64,000 bases of DNA from Alphaproteobacteria bacterium (GCA_030835385.1 JAURPI010000042.1:124001-188000); one strand, 5' to 3'. Shown: positions 20,928-30,146, counted from the stretch's first letter. The notes: generated by a model from the letters alone, not told the origin. Made by a program: numbers and translations.

Positions 20928-22718
20928 TTAGTAAGTTAAAATCAAATTAAACAGGACGGAGTAAAATTTGTCGCCACTGCGCTCCGTCGCAAAAAGCTCC
21001 TGGAAGGCGCCGCCTCCAGAGAGCACAGCCCCAGAAGCCCGCAACACAATATTTTGGGTGAACTTTGGTCGGTACAACAACGAGACAGACGTATCCCAGC
21101 CGATAGACTTTGATGTCAGAGGCTGGTTTCGCGCCACTTCAACAATTGGTTTTTCCGCAAAGCTTATATGATTGATGTTCGCGAAAACACGCAGCTCCGG
21201 CAATATGTCAAAATCCGCACCGACACCTAACAAAACTGTGCCCGGGTTGAGAAAATTAGACTGCCCCTGTTCTTTTGAGGAACGAAGGGAATTGAGGATA
21301 CCGTTGCGACCAGACAGCACCACTCCGCCGCCGCCAATCAATGGCACCGGCTGGCGGATCCAATAGCTGGTATCTGCTCCAGCGAATTGCGGATTCTCAA
21401 AGATGGCGTCAAAGCCCTGAGCCTTGTCGTCAAACGGGTCTTTATCACCCGATGCATAAAGACCTTGAGCCCTGAGTCGAATCCAATCGAAATCGACAGA
21501 AGGCTCAACTGCTAAGAACCAAGATTCAATATCGGCCTCTTCTTCTTGGAAAAAAGAGGTAAAACTGTTTGCGGAAATGTTTCCAAGTGCAAGGTATGCT
21601 GCGTGGGTCAGATTGAACCGTCCAAAGTGGCCATCTCCATTGAAGCCGAAGTAAGTCACGTCATAGTCAAAACCACGTTCGGTTCCGAGTGACGCTGGCC
21701 GTTCCAGAAAGCCGTTCTTGTTAAAGAATAAATCGTCATTGCCCTCCCGATTGCGGTTATGGGCGACGATCCCTTGAACGGTGTAGCCAATCACTGGCCA
21801 GTCTTGACGGTACAAATTGGCAAAGAAAATATCGTCGTCGCGGATACGTTTTCCAATGTCATTAAGACCAGAGTTGCTGTCTTTCTCTAATTTTCGAAAC
21901 CACCCTACGTTGTACTGCCACAAGTTGTTGTTGCGGGTGCCGAACACGCGGATGCCGAGTTGCTGGTCTTGAAACAGGAAACCTCTAAAATCCAGCGTAA
22001 CCGGCTGTATGCCGACACGAATAGAATCAAAATCATAGCGGTCCGAGACATTGCGGATGTGATAGTCAACAAACGCCTCCTGTAGGGCGACATGCCCATC
22101 TTTGCGCGTATCCCCCTGGGCTGGATTGATCAGTAGAGCCCGGTTTTCGTCCGCCCAGACATAATTGTAATTAAAGACAGGTGTTACCCGGATCTCCCAG
22201 TCGGGCGGCTTGAAGGCTGTGTCACCTTTTATAAAGGATACAGACGCGATCAAATTCTGGTTGAAGATGGTTTGGTCGACTTGCCCGAACAGATCCAAGG
22301 ACCCTGGTCGGGCTCCACCTTGTGGGCCGACCGGCGTAGGAACACCGCGTGGCTCGAGCACAGTATCGGAGATGACCAAGAGATTGAGAAACCAGTCATC
22401 AAAGAGCGGGCGATCAGCCTTTAACGTGTTTTGATTGTAGGGATCCCACCACCGCTCGTTTACGCCAATCGCCTCTACCAAGCGCCAGCGATCTGGAACG
22501 GGTAAAGTTTCACGTGGCAAGCTGCGGGCCGGCGGCGCGACAGAAGTCGGGTCTATTTCAGGGAGAGGGCGCTTATCTTCCTCTCCGGGACGGCGACGAT
22601 CCTGGGCTAGCTCTTCCGGCTTCTCGTCCACTGGGGCTGCGTTACTACCATTACCAATCAAGAGTATAGGGAGGCACAGGAAGATCGAGAGTGCGATAGC
22701 GATTATTTGCCCGCGCAT
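20928..22718 (-). CDS. Outer-membrane beta-barrel protein of the cytochrome operon
   Basis: 596 residues with signal peptide (about 1-27), a Pro/Arg/Glu-rich linker (residues 30-75), then alternating amphipathic strands throughout (WEIRVTPVFNYNYVW, ALQEAFVDYHIRN, LWQYNVGWFRKL, WIRLRAQGLYASG) and a terminal strand ending in an aromatic residue (KFYSVLFNLILTY), the usual signal for BAM-dependent insertion. It resembles DUF1302/alginate-export-type porins more than MtrB. The start overlaps the previous gene by 16 nt. By position it may be the porin sheath for the neighbouring decaheme cytochrome; that is inference. It could also be a conventional porin. Confidence 0.75.
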   Translation of the reverse strand: MRGQIIAIALSIFLCLPILLIGNGSNAAPVDEKPEELAQDRRRPGEEDKRPLPEIDPTSVAPPARSLPRETLPVPDRWRLVEAIGVNERWWDPYNQNTLKADRPLFDDWFLNLLVISDTVLEPRGVPTPVGPQGGARPGSLDLFGQVDQTIFNQNLIASVSFIKGDTAFKPPDWEIRVTPVFNYNYVWADENRALLINPAQGDTRKDGHVALQEAFVDYHIRNVSDRYDFDSIRVGIQPVTLDFRGFLFQDQQLGIRVFGTRNNNLWQYNVGWFRKLEKDSNSGLNDIGKRIRDDDIFFANLYRQDWPVIGYTVQGIVAHNRNREGNDDLFFNKNGFLERPASLGTERGFDYDVTYFGFNGDGHFGRFNLTHAAYLALGNISANSFTSFFQEEEADIESWFLAVEPSVDFDWIRLRAQGLYASGDKDPFDDKAQGFDAIFENPQFAGADTSYWIRQPVPLIGGGGVVLSGRNGILNSLRSSKEQGQSNFLNPGTVLLGVGADFDILPELRVFANINHISFAEKPIVEVARNQPLTSKSIGWDTSVSLLYRPKFTQNIVLRASGAVLSGGGAFQELFATERSGDKFYSVLFNLILTY

Positions 22719-24580
22719 ACACCTTGCTCTCTTGAATCAAGGAACGGAGAAAACGGACAGTTTACAAAACGTAGGTTAACACCGCCCACGACGAGGTTGT
22801 CTGCTCGCAATTCCGGCGGCGCATTGCCCACCCCAGTCTTTAGGATTTCCCCAGCGTTGTGCAATCCTAGAAAAGAAATCATGTCATCTTGATCAATGCC
22901 GTCACCGGACACACCAATTCCACCAACAAGTGTCTCACCGCGGTAAACGGGCACACTGCCTGGAAAAATTTGCAGCCCATTAGCCAGCCGTGTAGGCATC
23001 GGTCCTGGCGCGGCTGCGGACTGTGGGAGGGCGGTGCATCCCTGTGGCGGTGGAGGCGTTCCATCAAGCCGGGCGACGATATCTGGCAGGATCAGGTCTA
23101 ATTGGAGACCGACATTGAAGGGGCTCCAAACCTCAAAGGGAACGGAGAAAGGTCCATTTGCATTGCCGTTAATACCATCTGGATAAAATGGTCGAGACAA
23201 ATTACCACCGGAACGATCTGCGAATGCTGTTCCGTCAGCCAATGCAGACGGCCCAACAAAAGTTTGGACAGCGTTCACGTAAGTACTTATCGCCGGTATG
23301 GTTAGAACGTCAGGTATCAATTCAACCGCATCAAGTGACGCAAGCTCAGCAGCGGTTGTTGATCGAGATGCAAAGGCTGCTGTTCGGGCTTTCTGTAAAG
23401 ACACGTCAGTGCCAAATATAGGTGCATCAGGCGTACGGGCGAACGCCAGAATATTTGCTTCTGCGTCGACAATTGACACAGAGACCTGCGCATGGCTGCC
23501 CAGAGGGCGGCGGATTTGCGCCCTAGCACGAAATGCAACGGTTAATGCTTGCGTCAAAATTATGCGGACTTCGTCAGCAGTCATACCGCCCGCCGCCAGC
23601 GACGGCGCTAGACTGCCGCGTGGCGCATAGCGATTTTTGCCAGAACCATCGCTCAAAACAAACACGTCAGCGCCCGGGACAGAAATATCTTTGCTCAGCG
23701 TGATCCCTGACTCATTTGACCCGTAAGTTACGCCGGCCCGTCGTCCAGCGGGTGTGTAACCGGGGACGGCAATAAAGTTGGTGGTGTCTATGGCCGCGCT
23801 TGTTCCTCTGGCTTGTAAAAAGCGGGAATCAATATCAGCGTATCTTAGCAGTTTGCCTTCAACGGCGATGCGGTGACCTTTAATATCTTCAGGAGGCTCA
23901 AATCCCTGCTGCGCCGCAACCGCAATCATTTCATCGAGATCACGATCGAAATCAGCCACTGACAAATCTAAGCCATAAACGCCGTCTGCAAGAACACCGA
24001 CACCACCGACGACTTGGCCGTCTTTATATAGGGGAAGACCACCTGGGTCGGCTGACAAGCCTAAAGGGGATCGACGTGGGCCGCCGCCAAGGCCATCGCC
24101 AAACCGCAACATGTCTGAACAGGGCAGTTGACTGAACTGGACGCCGAATAGCGGGCCTCCGGGTTGACCGAATTCACCTGGGTTGAAATTTTCTTGGACA
24201 ATCTGGCTGGCCGTACGGGAAGTAAACGCATTGCCCGACGAGGACAGGTACGCTCCCGTAACGGCTTTTGTAATTGCCGCCAGCGGCGTGATTGGCAGAT
24301 TAAGGTTTTCTAATCCATTTCCAACGGGGATGCCTCGACCCGAGGAAATTGTCAGGTCCGGCACAGCTGAAGGGTCCATTGCGTAGACACCGAGCACGTT
24401 TCCAACGCGGTCGACAACAGCAATCACTGCATCATCGGCAACATGTGCAGAAGCCTCTGCCACAGCTTGAGACACAATTTGATCGACATCAGCTATGCTT
24501 AATGACTGGCTGAGACTCGCACCCGACCACGTTAGGCATACCGCAGAAATCGCAGCTGTTAAAGAATCGCGCAACATCAA
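22703..24580 (-). CDS. Secreted tandem GlcG/HbpS-family protein (possible heme binding)
   Basis: 625 residues with a signal peptide (about 1-24) and two copies of the GlcG/HbpS (DUF336) fold: first from residue ~30 (ADVDQIVSQAVAEASAHV...VIAVVDRVGNVLGVYAM), second from ~330 (EVRIILTQALTVAFRARAQ...VSVSIVDAEANILAFAR). Each ends with the typical VGGVGVLADGVYG / VGGIGVSGDGIDQDD motif. HbpS binds heme extracellularly in Streptomyces; many GlcG relatives have no known ligand. It overlaps neighbours on both sides (4 nt upstream, 16 nt downstream), so it is firmly part of the multiheme operon, where a heme storage or sensing role is attractive but unproven. Confidence 0.8.
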   Translation of the reverse strand: MMLRDSLTAAISAVCLTWSGASLSQSLSIADVDQIVSQAVAEASAHVADDAVIAVVDRVGNVLGVYAMDPSAVPDLTISSGRGIPVGNGLENLNLPITPLAAITKAVTGAYLSSSGNAFTSRTASQIVQENFNPGEFGQPGGPLFGVQFSQLPCSDMLRFGDGLGGGPRRSPLGLSADPGGLPLYKDGQVVGGVGVLADGVYGLDLSVADFDRDLDEMIAVAAQQGFEPPEDIKGHRIAVEGKLLRYADIDSRFLQARGTSAAIDTTNFIAVPGYTPAGRRAGVTYGSNESGITLSKDISVPGADVFVLSDGSGKNRYAPRGSLAPSLAAGGMTADEVRIILTQALTVAFRARAQIRRPLGSHAQVSVSIVDAEANILAFARTPDAPIFGTDVSLQKARTAAFASRSTTAAELASLDAVELIPDVLTIPAISTYVNAVQTFVGPSALADGTAFADRSGGNLSRPFYPDGINGNANGPFSVPFEVWSPFNVGLQLDLILPDIVARLDGTPPPPQGCTALPQSAAAPGPMPTRLANGLQIFPGSVPVYRGETLVGGIGVSGDGIDQDDMISFLGLHNAGEILKTGVGNAPPELRADNLVVGGVNLRFVNCPFSPFLDSREQGVCAGK

Positions 24581-24996
24581 TCGATTACCATGTAGCCAGA
24601 TTTGAGGCTTCCATCTTCAACCGTGTAAGCGAAGGTGACCATGACAGGCAGGAACACAAAAGATAAACCTTGTTCGATAAGGTCAAATGTCAAAGTTTTG
24701 TCAGCGCTGGGCTGGATCGCATTATCTACAAGGTCGCTCTGGTTTTCCGACCAATCCACCCATCCTTCTCCAGCCAAGCGCTGCATCGGCGCATTATTCT
24801 GAAACCGTGCCATGACATATGTTGCAATTGGAATGTCATTCTGAATACCCACCGTTATGCGCAAAGGAATGTTAACGTCCTGCCCACTAAACCGGCCAAG
24901 AAAGGTCCCCTCCTCAGACAGCGTGGGTGGTTCTGCAGATACAGACTGTGCCCAAAGAAAAATTGTAGCTGAGATAGTCTTTATCTTTAGTGTCAT
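24577..24996 (-). CDS. Small secreted protein of unknown function in cytochrome operon
   Basis: 139 residues with a signal peptide (about 1-21, ending VSAEPP). The mature part is predicted mostly beta, with IPLRITVGIQNDIPIATYVMARF, and ends YTVEDGSLKSGYMVID. There are no Cys, so no heme site. It overlaps both neighbours by 4 nt (ATGA-type), consistent with stoichiometric co-translation with the FHA-cytochrome and the GlcG-like protein. I do not recognise the family. It may be a periplasmic assembly or docking subunit. Confidence 0.7.
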   Translation of the reverse strand: MTLKIKTISATIFLWAQSVSAEPPTLSEEGTFLGRFSGQDVNIPLRITVGIQNDIPIATYVMARFQNNAPMQRLAGEGWVDWSENQSDLVDNAIQPSADKTLTFDLIEQGLSFVFLPVMVTFAYTVEDGSLKSGYMVID

Positions 24997-26753
24997 TGCA
25001 CCCCAGCACTGAGATGGCTAAGGGCATTGGGGTCAACCACGGCGAGGCGGCTATTGGATCGATTTGTAGCGCTCTCTATTGGCCGCATCGGCGCTAGTCC
25101 GTCCATATGAAAATCATGACAGGTGACGCAGGTTGAGGGCACTCGGTTAGAAGCCACCTCTCCACCGTGACAGCTTTGACAGACATCTATGGCCGGCATC
25201 AAGACATTACCCGAACTGATGGATGACTCTGCAGCATGACAGGCTTGGCAGCCGACATCGCTATGGCTGCCGTGGTCAAACTTTGACTTTGGAAACCACT
25301 TCTCGGTTATAAAAACAGGTTTGACATTCCATGATCCTGTCGATGGATCATCATAAAGAGAGTGACACTCACTGCACTGCCCTTTACCGAAGCGCCCTTC
25401 TAAAATCATTGCAGATTTTTCTTCTGCCCAGTTTCGAGCAGCAGCACGGTCAGTGTCCTGCAATGGTGTGCCTGGCCGACGCCTGATAATAGCTGGGGCT
25501 TCCGGTTCCTCGTAGCCTCCACGCAGCGCTACAGAATTGTATATATCGGACACCTGCAAAAATAGTTCTTCTGGATCGCCGTGAACCAATTCTCTGCCAG
25601 GCAGTTGAGTATCAAAGTTAAGCGTATGGCACTGATTACAATGCTGCTCAAAATCAATCGGCAGCATTGAGACATTCCCCTCGTCGGGTACATGACACGC
25701 ACTACAGCCGAGCTCAATAACTCCATCAGTCGGATGCCGTACACCCACCTTCCTAAGGTGGTCCGCGTGGGGGAAGATAAGTCCAGAATTTTCCGTCGGC
25801 GGCTCTGGGTCGCTCATGGACTTTTCGCGCGACATAATATTTAGCGATGCATCGATAACTACATTAGGTAAAAAATCGGGGTGATCGGTGCCAAAATCAC
25901 GAACGTTTCTAAGGGTGGTCGCCGGCTCCATGTCAGTCAAGTCGCCATGGCAATCAATACAAAAACCCTGGTCATTTCGGACGACTGTCTGATTCCCCTG
26001 ATGCTCTTTATGGCAGCTTTGGCACTTGTCATCTTCAAATGATGCAGATGGAAATCGCACAGGGTCCGAGTGGTGCTCGACCGTTTGGTGGCACGCTGTG
26101 CAGGCAGAATCTTGAACGGGTATAAACGGCCGTTCATGACAGACCTCGCAGTTCTCCCCGAAGAACTTATGGGATGATGAAATACCACCGCTTGTCCAAA
26201 AAGCCGTGGGCGCAACAGCTGCGTCATGGATGTCTGCGCGCTGCACATCTACAACTGCTTTAGGGACCAACCATGAGATTATCATCGGCCCCAAAAGAGC
26301 GGCGGCGAGTACAGTCAAGGCCGCAGCCCAAGACCACTTTCTTTTAGACAGCCCGATTGTGCGAATTCCGATGTTGGCGCGTTGCTTGAGGTTTTCAAGC
26401 TCATCCCCTAGCGGGCTGATAAGCTCGATGGAGATCGTGAGGTCACTTTCATCCTTGAATGGTTCGACAATAACCTTAAAGGGTCCGATATTGAGAACAT
26501 CCAGGTGGGAGACCTTCGCCATATCCACGAGGTTACCGTTAACTGAAAGCGAACCACTGTTTAGGCTTTCAACATACACCTCACCGGATTTCAACGCGAT
26601 CCGCGCGTGCGCCAATAATATACGTGGGTCTGCAAGTTCGATCTCACACTCGGTACCGCGACCTACAAGAACAGAGTCACATTCTATCCATTCGTCGCGG
26701 ATAGCTAGATCGCCACTGCTCTTTCTCGTTCCGTATCGTATTAGAACTTTCAC
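24993..26753 (-). CDS. FHA domain - transmembrane - periplasmic decaheme cytochrome c fusion
   Basis: 586 residues. Residues ~1-105 form an FHA-like domain (VLVGRGTECEIELADPRILLAHARI...VESLNSGSLSVNGNLV): the GR of the phosphothreonine pocket is present, while the usual S-x-x-H is L-x-x-H. One membrane helix follows at ~140-165 (WAAALTVLAAALLGPMIISWLVP), then ten CxxCH sites (CEVCH, CTACH, CQSCH, CIDCH, CSACH, CNQCH, CSECH, CQACH, CQSCH, CVTCH) between ~200 and ~555. The topology puts FHA in the cytosol and hemes in the periplasm. It follows the cytochrome b gene by 6 bp. Likely role: inner-membrane-anchored electron carrier with a cytosolic phospho-sensing head (inference). Confidence 0.83.
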   Translation of the reverse strand: MKVLIRYGTRKSSGDLAIRDEWIECDSVLVGRGTECEIELADPRILLAHARIALKSGEVYVESLNSGSLSVNGNLVDMAKVSHLDVLNIGPFKVIVEPFKDESDLTISIELISPLGDELENLKQRANIGIRTIGLSKRKWSWAAALTVLAAALLGPMIISWLVPKAVVDVQRADIHDAAVAPTAFWTSGGISSSHKFFGENCEVCHERPFIPVQDSACTACHQTVEHHSDPVRFPSASFEDDKCQSCHKEHQGNQTVVRNDQGFCIDCHGDLTDMEPATTLRNVRDFGTDHPDFLPNVVIDASLNIMSREKSMSDPEPPTENSGLIFPHADHLRKVGVRHPTDGVIELGCSACHVPDEGNVSMLPIDFEQHCNQCHTLNFDTQLPGRELVHGDPEELFLQVSDIYNSVALRGGYEEPEAPAIIRRRPGTPLQDTDRAAARNWAEEKSAMILEGRFGKGQCSECHSLYDDPSTGSWNVKPVFITEKWFPKSKFDHGSHSDVGCQACHAAESSISSGNVLMPAIDVCQSCHGGEVASNRVPSTCVTCHDFHMDGLAPMRPIESATNRSNSRLAVVDPNALSHLSAGVQ

Positions 26754-26759
26754 CGGTGC

Positions 26760-27587
26760 TCACCAATAATAAAAAACGACGACAATATGTGCGACCAATG
26801 CCGCTAATGTCGCGAAGGTGAAAGGAACATGAATATAGAGCCACAATTGAAGAAGACATCTTAGTTTAACGTCTTTCCTTATGCGCGATAAAAGTCCCTC
26901 CTTCTTTGTTAAGCGAGTTAATAATTTGCGTCGGGTTGACTCGTCACACACCCCATCTGACTGCTCCACAAATATGCGCGCCGCCATAGTTGGGCAATCA
27001 GCGACATAAAGAGTCAGCTGATTTATTAGATTGCCACCGATCTTTGTGTTGTGCACAGCTTCGTACACGGCCTTTGCAGTCTCGTCGTCAACAGTAAGTG
27101 AGAAGTCGCTCAGCTCTCGATCTAACTCAGATATTTGAGTCAGCATGATATCCGTCGTCAGGCCAGCTCGATTCTCGGCGAGCATTTTCGGGAATCGTAT
27201 GTAGAAATAAAGTCCAACCACCCCACTAAGCACAACAAACATCATTAGAAAGTATAGGAGAGTGTGGATATTGATCCCAAATTGAAAACCACTGTGAAAT
27301 GTGGACACAACGACCAGAGCCAGACCCAGGTAAATATGGGCCGACGCCCAGTCTTCCATGCGCATTGCCGGACCTCCGAAAGATCGCTTGCGAATGCCGA
27401 ACCATGATAACCAAACCATAATACCCGCAGCTAACGTGCCCAACGTATATCCAAGCCAGGTGCCGCCATTAGGGCTCCCTACTGGGGAGTGAAAAACATA
27501 AAGAAGTCCAGTGACTAGAACCAAAACAAGCGAAATTTTCAGATAGCGCATGTTGCGGTAAATCAGGAGTGACTCGTGCATACTCAT
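26760..27587 (-). CDS. Membrane diheme cytochrome b-like protein
   Basis: 275 residues with about five membrane helices: two near the N-terminus (YLKISLVLVLVTGLLYVF; YTLGTLAAGIMVWLSW), two central (HIYLGLALVVVSTFH; TLLYFLMMFVVLSGVVGLYFYIRF), and one at the C-terminus. Two H-x13-H pairs are visible, one in the third helix and one in the last (HVPFTFATLAALVAH), the ligand pattern of bis-heme cytochromes b. A ~100-residue cytosolic loop separates helices four and five. It lies 6 bp after the FAD/ferredoxin gene and 6 bp before the FHA-decaheme gene, so it probably passes electrons through the membrane between them. No quinone site can be identified by eye. Confidence 0.78.
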   Translation of the reverse strand: MSMHESLLIYRNMRYLKISLVLVLVTGLLYVFHSPVGSPNGGTWLGYTLGTLAAGIMVWLSWFGIRKRSFGGPAMRMEDWASAHIYLGLALVVVSTFHSGFQFGINIHTLLYFLMMFVVLSGVVGLYFYIRFPKMLAENRAGLTTDIMLTQISELDRELSDFSLTVDDETAKAVYEAVHNTKIGGNLINQLTLYVADCPTMAARIFVEQSDGVCDESTRRKLLTRLTKKEGLLSRIRKDVKLRCLLQLWLYIHVPFTFATLAALVAHIVVVFYYW

Positions 27588-27593
27588 CTGCTC

Positions 27594-30017
27594 CTATTGG
27601 CTCAACATCGCTATGTCCATGAACTTTTCAGGACTTACCCGAGCCGCCGCACCTGTTGGACAGGCGTTTACACATGACGCCCCGCCCTCAACGTCTTTAC
27701 ACATGTCACATTTAACGGCCTTTTTGCTCGAAAGATCTTTTTCTTGTTTTTCACCATTCTTTGTTCTTTCAGCTAGCAGCCCTGCCTCGTAAGAGGCCTC
27801 CTCCCCCGGCGCCGACCCTTTCCCGAAAAGCAACCACGACAAGAGGCTGGATTTCTCTTTTGGGGGAGATGCTAACTGAATAACCCCATAGGGGCAGTTG
27901 TTTTCACAGTTGCCACAACCAATACAGCTATCGTCGATAAACACCTCACCATCAGGAGCACGATGAATGGCGTCGGGTGGGCAGTCAGCCATGCAGTGAG
28001 GATGCTGACAATGGCGGCAAGATGTTGGAACATGAATCGACGCGAATGATGGCCCGGCTTCGCGATTCAAGCGCGACAGGCCGCCATGAGTCTCAGCGCA
28101 GGCTTTCTCGCAGTTGTCACAATGAACACAAAGCGTTTCATCTATGAGTAGTACGTCTGTCGCTTCTCCAACACCCTGTTCGACTAGAAATTGGATTATA
28201 TTACCCGCCTCCGGACGAGCTGCCATCTGTTCATTCTGACGCAAGCGTGCCCGGAATTTAGCCTCAATACTATTTCTTAAGATGTTATTCTTGGCCATCA
28301 CAGCGCTAAAATCTTCGCCCGACAGGCAAATCGTTTCAGTGTTGTTGGCCGCTTTAACCGTGGCTGACCGCGGCATGTTTGACAAAAGGGCCATTTCGCC
28401 AATGTAATTGCCCGCCGGGACGTAGCTCAGCACCACTTCACGGCCGCCAACACGAGTTGATACGGTGCACGACCCCGAGCGAATGAGATGCATATGGTTG
28501 CCCGTGTCGCCCTGGGAAAAAATCGCATCGCCCGCCTTGAAGTTCTGAATCTCTGCAGAATCTACAAGGTCTTCCAAATCTTCCGCAGGAACACCCGGAG
28601 TTAAGTGGGTTTGGATCTGTCTTAGAATTGATGTCTTATCTAAGATGCGTTTCACACTCTCCACAGATTGGATGAGCTTTAACATCGTGCGTCGCGGCGT
28701 TTCAAAAACCACGCAGTCTGTGAGGGCAACAACGGTCGCAGTGCGCCGACGTCCAGATATCAATCCCATCTCACCGAAAAATGCACCCTCTTTTAACTCC
28801 ACAACTTGGCTGGGGTCATCCTCGTTAATTTGGATACCGACATGACCAGCAAAAATTGTGTAAAAGGTGCTTGAGTAATCATTCCGCTGAAAGATATCCT
28901 CACCTTGCCTTACCGCGTGCACTTCTGACTCAAGCATTACTTCCCGAAGCAACAGTGTATTGAGTTCCGAGAAAACGGGTATGGTTTCGCGAATACTAGC
29001 AAGCACATCACTGACTGCGACATCACCAATCGCTTGAAATTTTTCTATAAGGAGGGGCTCGTCAGCTGGGGGAATATCATCGCCGTTAAGGTAAGCGACG
29101 ACTTCGTACCCCTGATTCATTGCTTGCTTGATCAGTGGGTAGCCGGCCAGGGCTCCGACAATATAAAGGCCCGGGACATTTGACTCATAGGTAGGGCTAA
29201 CTTCGGGCAACACTTTAGGGTCTTCGCTAGGGAATTCGACACCACATGCCTCAACAAAACGGCGAGGAGGTGAAGCACCCATGCGGGCGATGATTCGATT
29301 ACATTTAACAGTCACCTCACCATCTGGTGTATCTAAAACAATGCCATCTGGCTCGACCTTTAAGGGATTAGATTCGTAATAACATTGCACTGCGCCTTTA
29401 TCGATTGCACCAAGGATCAGAGATAAATTACCCTGTTTTGCTCGAGCGAATTCAGCACGGCGATTGATTATAAAGACGGTATTCTGAGCGGAGAGCGCTA
29501 CAGCGTTCTCAATAGCCGCATCTCCAGCGCCGATAACGACAATTGTTTCATTCTCATATTCTTCTGGGTCGTCCAGTTGATATTGAACCAGCGGAAGGTC
29601 GCCACCTTCGCAGCGCATTTTATTGATATTACCCTGCAGTCCGATGGACAAAATGACATTCTCAGCCTCAAAGGCTTCGCCCCCAGCAGTGTGAAGCTGA
29701 AAGCCCTCGCTGGTGCGGTCTATTTTCGTAACATCGCTATTATAGTGAACGTTAGCTCTGCAAGAATCTAAACCCTGATTCCAAGCATCAAGGACTTCTT
29801 CGCGGCGGCCAGCCATGAACGACAAATCCGAGCGCAATGGCAAAATGTCTGGCGTGGCCATGACAAACTTGCCCTTTTGATACTTATATATGGTGTCGCT
29901 GGCATGGTCCGCACGCTCAAGGAGCGCGTGACTCATGCCAAGCTGTGCCGCGTGAGCTGCAGCGCTCAATCCTGCGGGCCCTGACCCGACGATTGCAACT
30001 TTCAGACGTTCTCCCAA
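27594..30017 (-). CDS. FAD/NAD(P) oxidoreductase fused to two cNMP-binding domains and a four-cluster [4Fe-4S] ferredoxin
   Basis: 807 residues, cytosolic. Residues ~1-320: two-dinucleotide-binding flavoprotein (VAIVGSGPAGLSAAAHAAQLG for FAD; IVVIGAGDAAIENAVAL for NAD(P)H). Residues ~360-600: two cyclic-nucleotide-binding domains, each with an intact phosphate-binding cassette (GEMGLISGRRRTATV and GEMALLSNMPRSATV). Residues ~625-795: DmsB-like iron-sulfur domain with four Cys quartets (CVHCDNCEKAC, CRHCQHPHCMADC, CIGCGNCENNC, CDMCKDVEGGASCVNAC). TTG start with AGGGG 10 nt upstream. First gene of the operon; probable electron entry module, with cNMP control of flow as an inference from domain order. 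Confidence 0.88.
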   Translation of the reverse strand: MGERLKVAIVGSGPAGLSAAAHAAQLGMSHALLERADHASDTIYKYQKGKFVMATPDILPLRSDLSFMAGRREEVLDAWNQGLDSCRANVHYNSDVTKIDRTSEGFQLHTAGGEAFEAENVILSIGLQGNINKMRCEGGDLPLVQYQLDDPEEYENETIVVIGAGDAAIENAVALSAQNTVFIINRRAEFARAKQGNLSLILGAIDKGAVQCYYESNPLKVEPDGIVLDTPDGEVTVKCNRIIARMGASPPRRFVEACGVEFPSEDPKVLPEVSPTYESNVPGLYIVGALAGYPLIKQAMNQGYEVVAYLNGDDIPPADEPLLIEKFQAIGDVAVSDVLASIRETIPVFSELNTLLLREVMLESEVHAVRQGEDIFQRNDYSSTFYTIFAGHVGIQINEDDPSQVVELKEGAFFGEMGLISGRRRTATVVALTDCVVFETPRRTMLKLIQSVESVKRILDKTSILRQIQTHLTPGVPAEDLEDLVDSAEIQNFKAGDAIFSQGDTGNHMHLIRSGSCTVSTRVGGREVVLSYVPAGNYIGEMALLSNMPRSATVKAANNTETICLSGEDFSAVMAKNNILRNSIEAKFRARLRQNEQMAARPEAGNIIQFLVEQGVGEATDVLLIDETLCVHCDNCEKACAETHGGLSRLNREAGPSFASIHVPTSCRHCQHPHCMADCPPDAIHRAPDGEVFIDDSCIGCGNCENNCPYGVIQLASPPKEKSSLLSWLLFGKGSAPGEEASYEAGLLAERTKNGEKQEKDLSSKKAVKCDMCKDVEGGASCVNACPTGAAARVSPEKFMDIAMLSQ

Positions 30018-30146
30018 AAAAAGTACCCCTAAACCCTTTTTTGCCGTCTACCTGAAAGTAGGCTGTGACCGCACCAATCGTCAACGGCATCAGTGATTAG
30101 CGCAGAAAATGGTAGTTCTTTTTTTAGGTTTCAAGGAGTGCTTAAC

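Noticed and set aside
20928-22718. Assignment of the barrel as MtrB/PioB
   Set aside because: Length and strand pattern are closer to DUF1302/alginate-export-type porins, and the N-terminal CxxC typical of MtrB is not seen.
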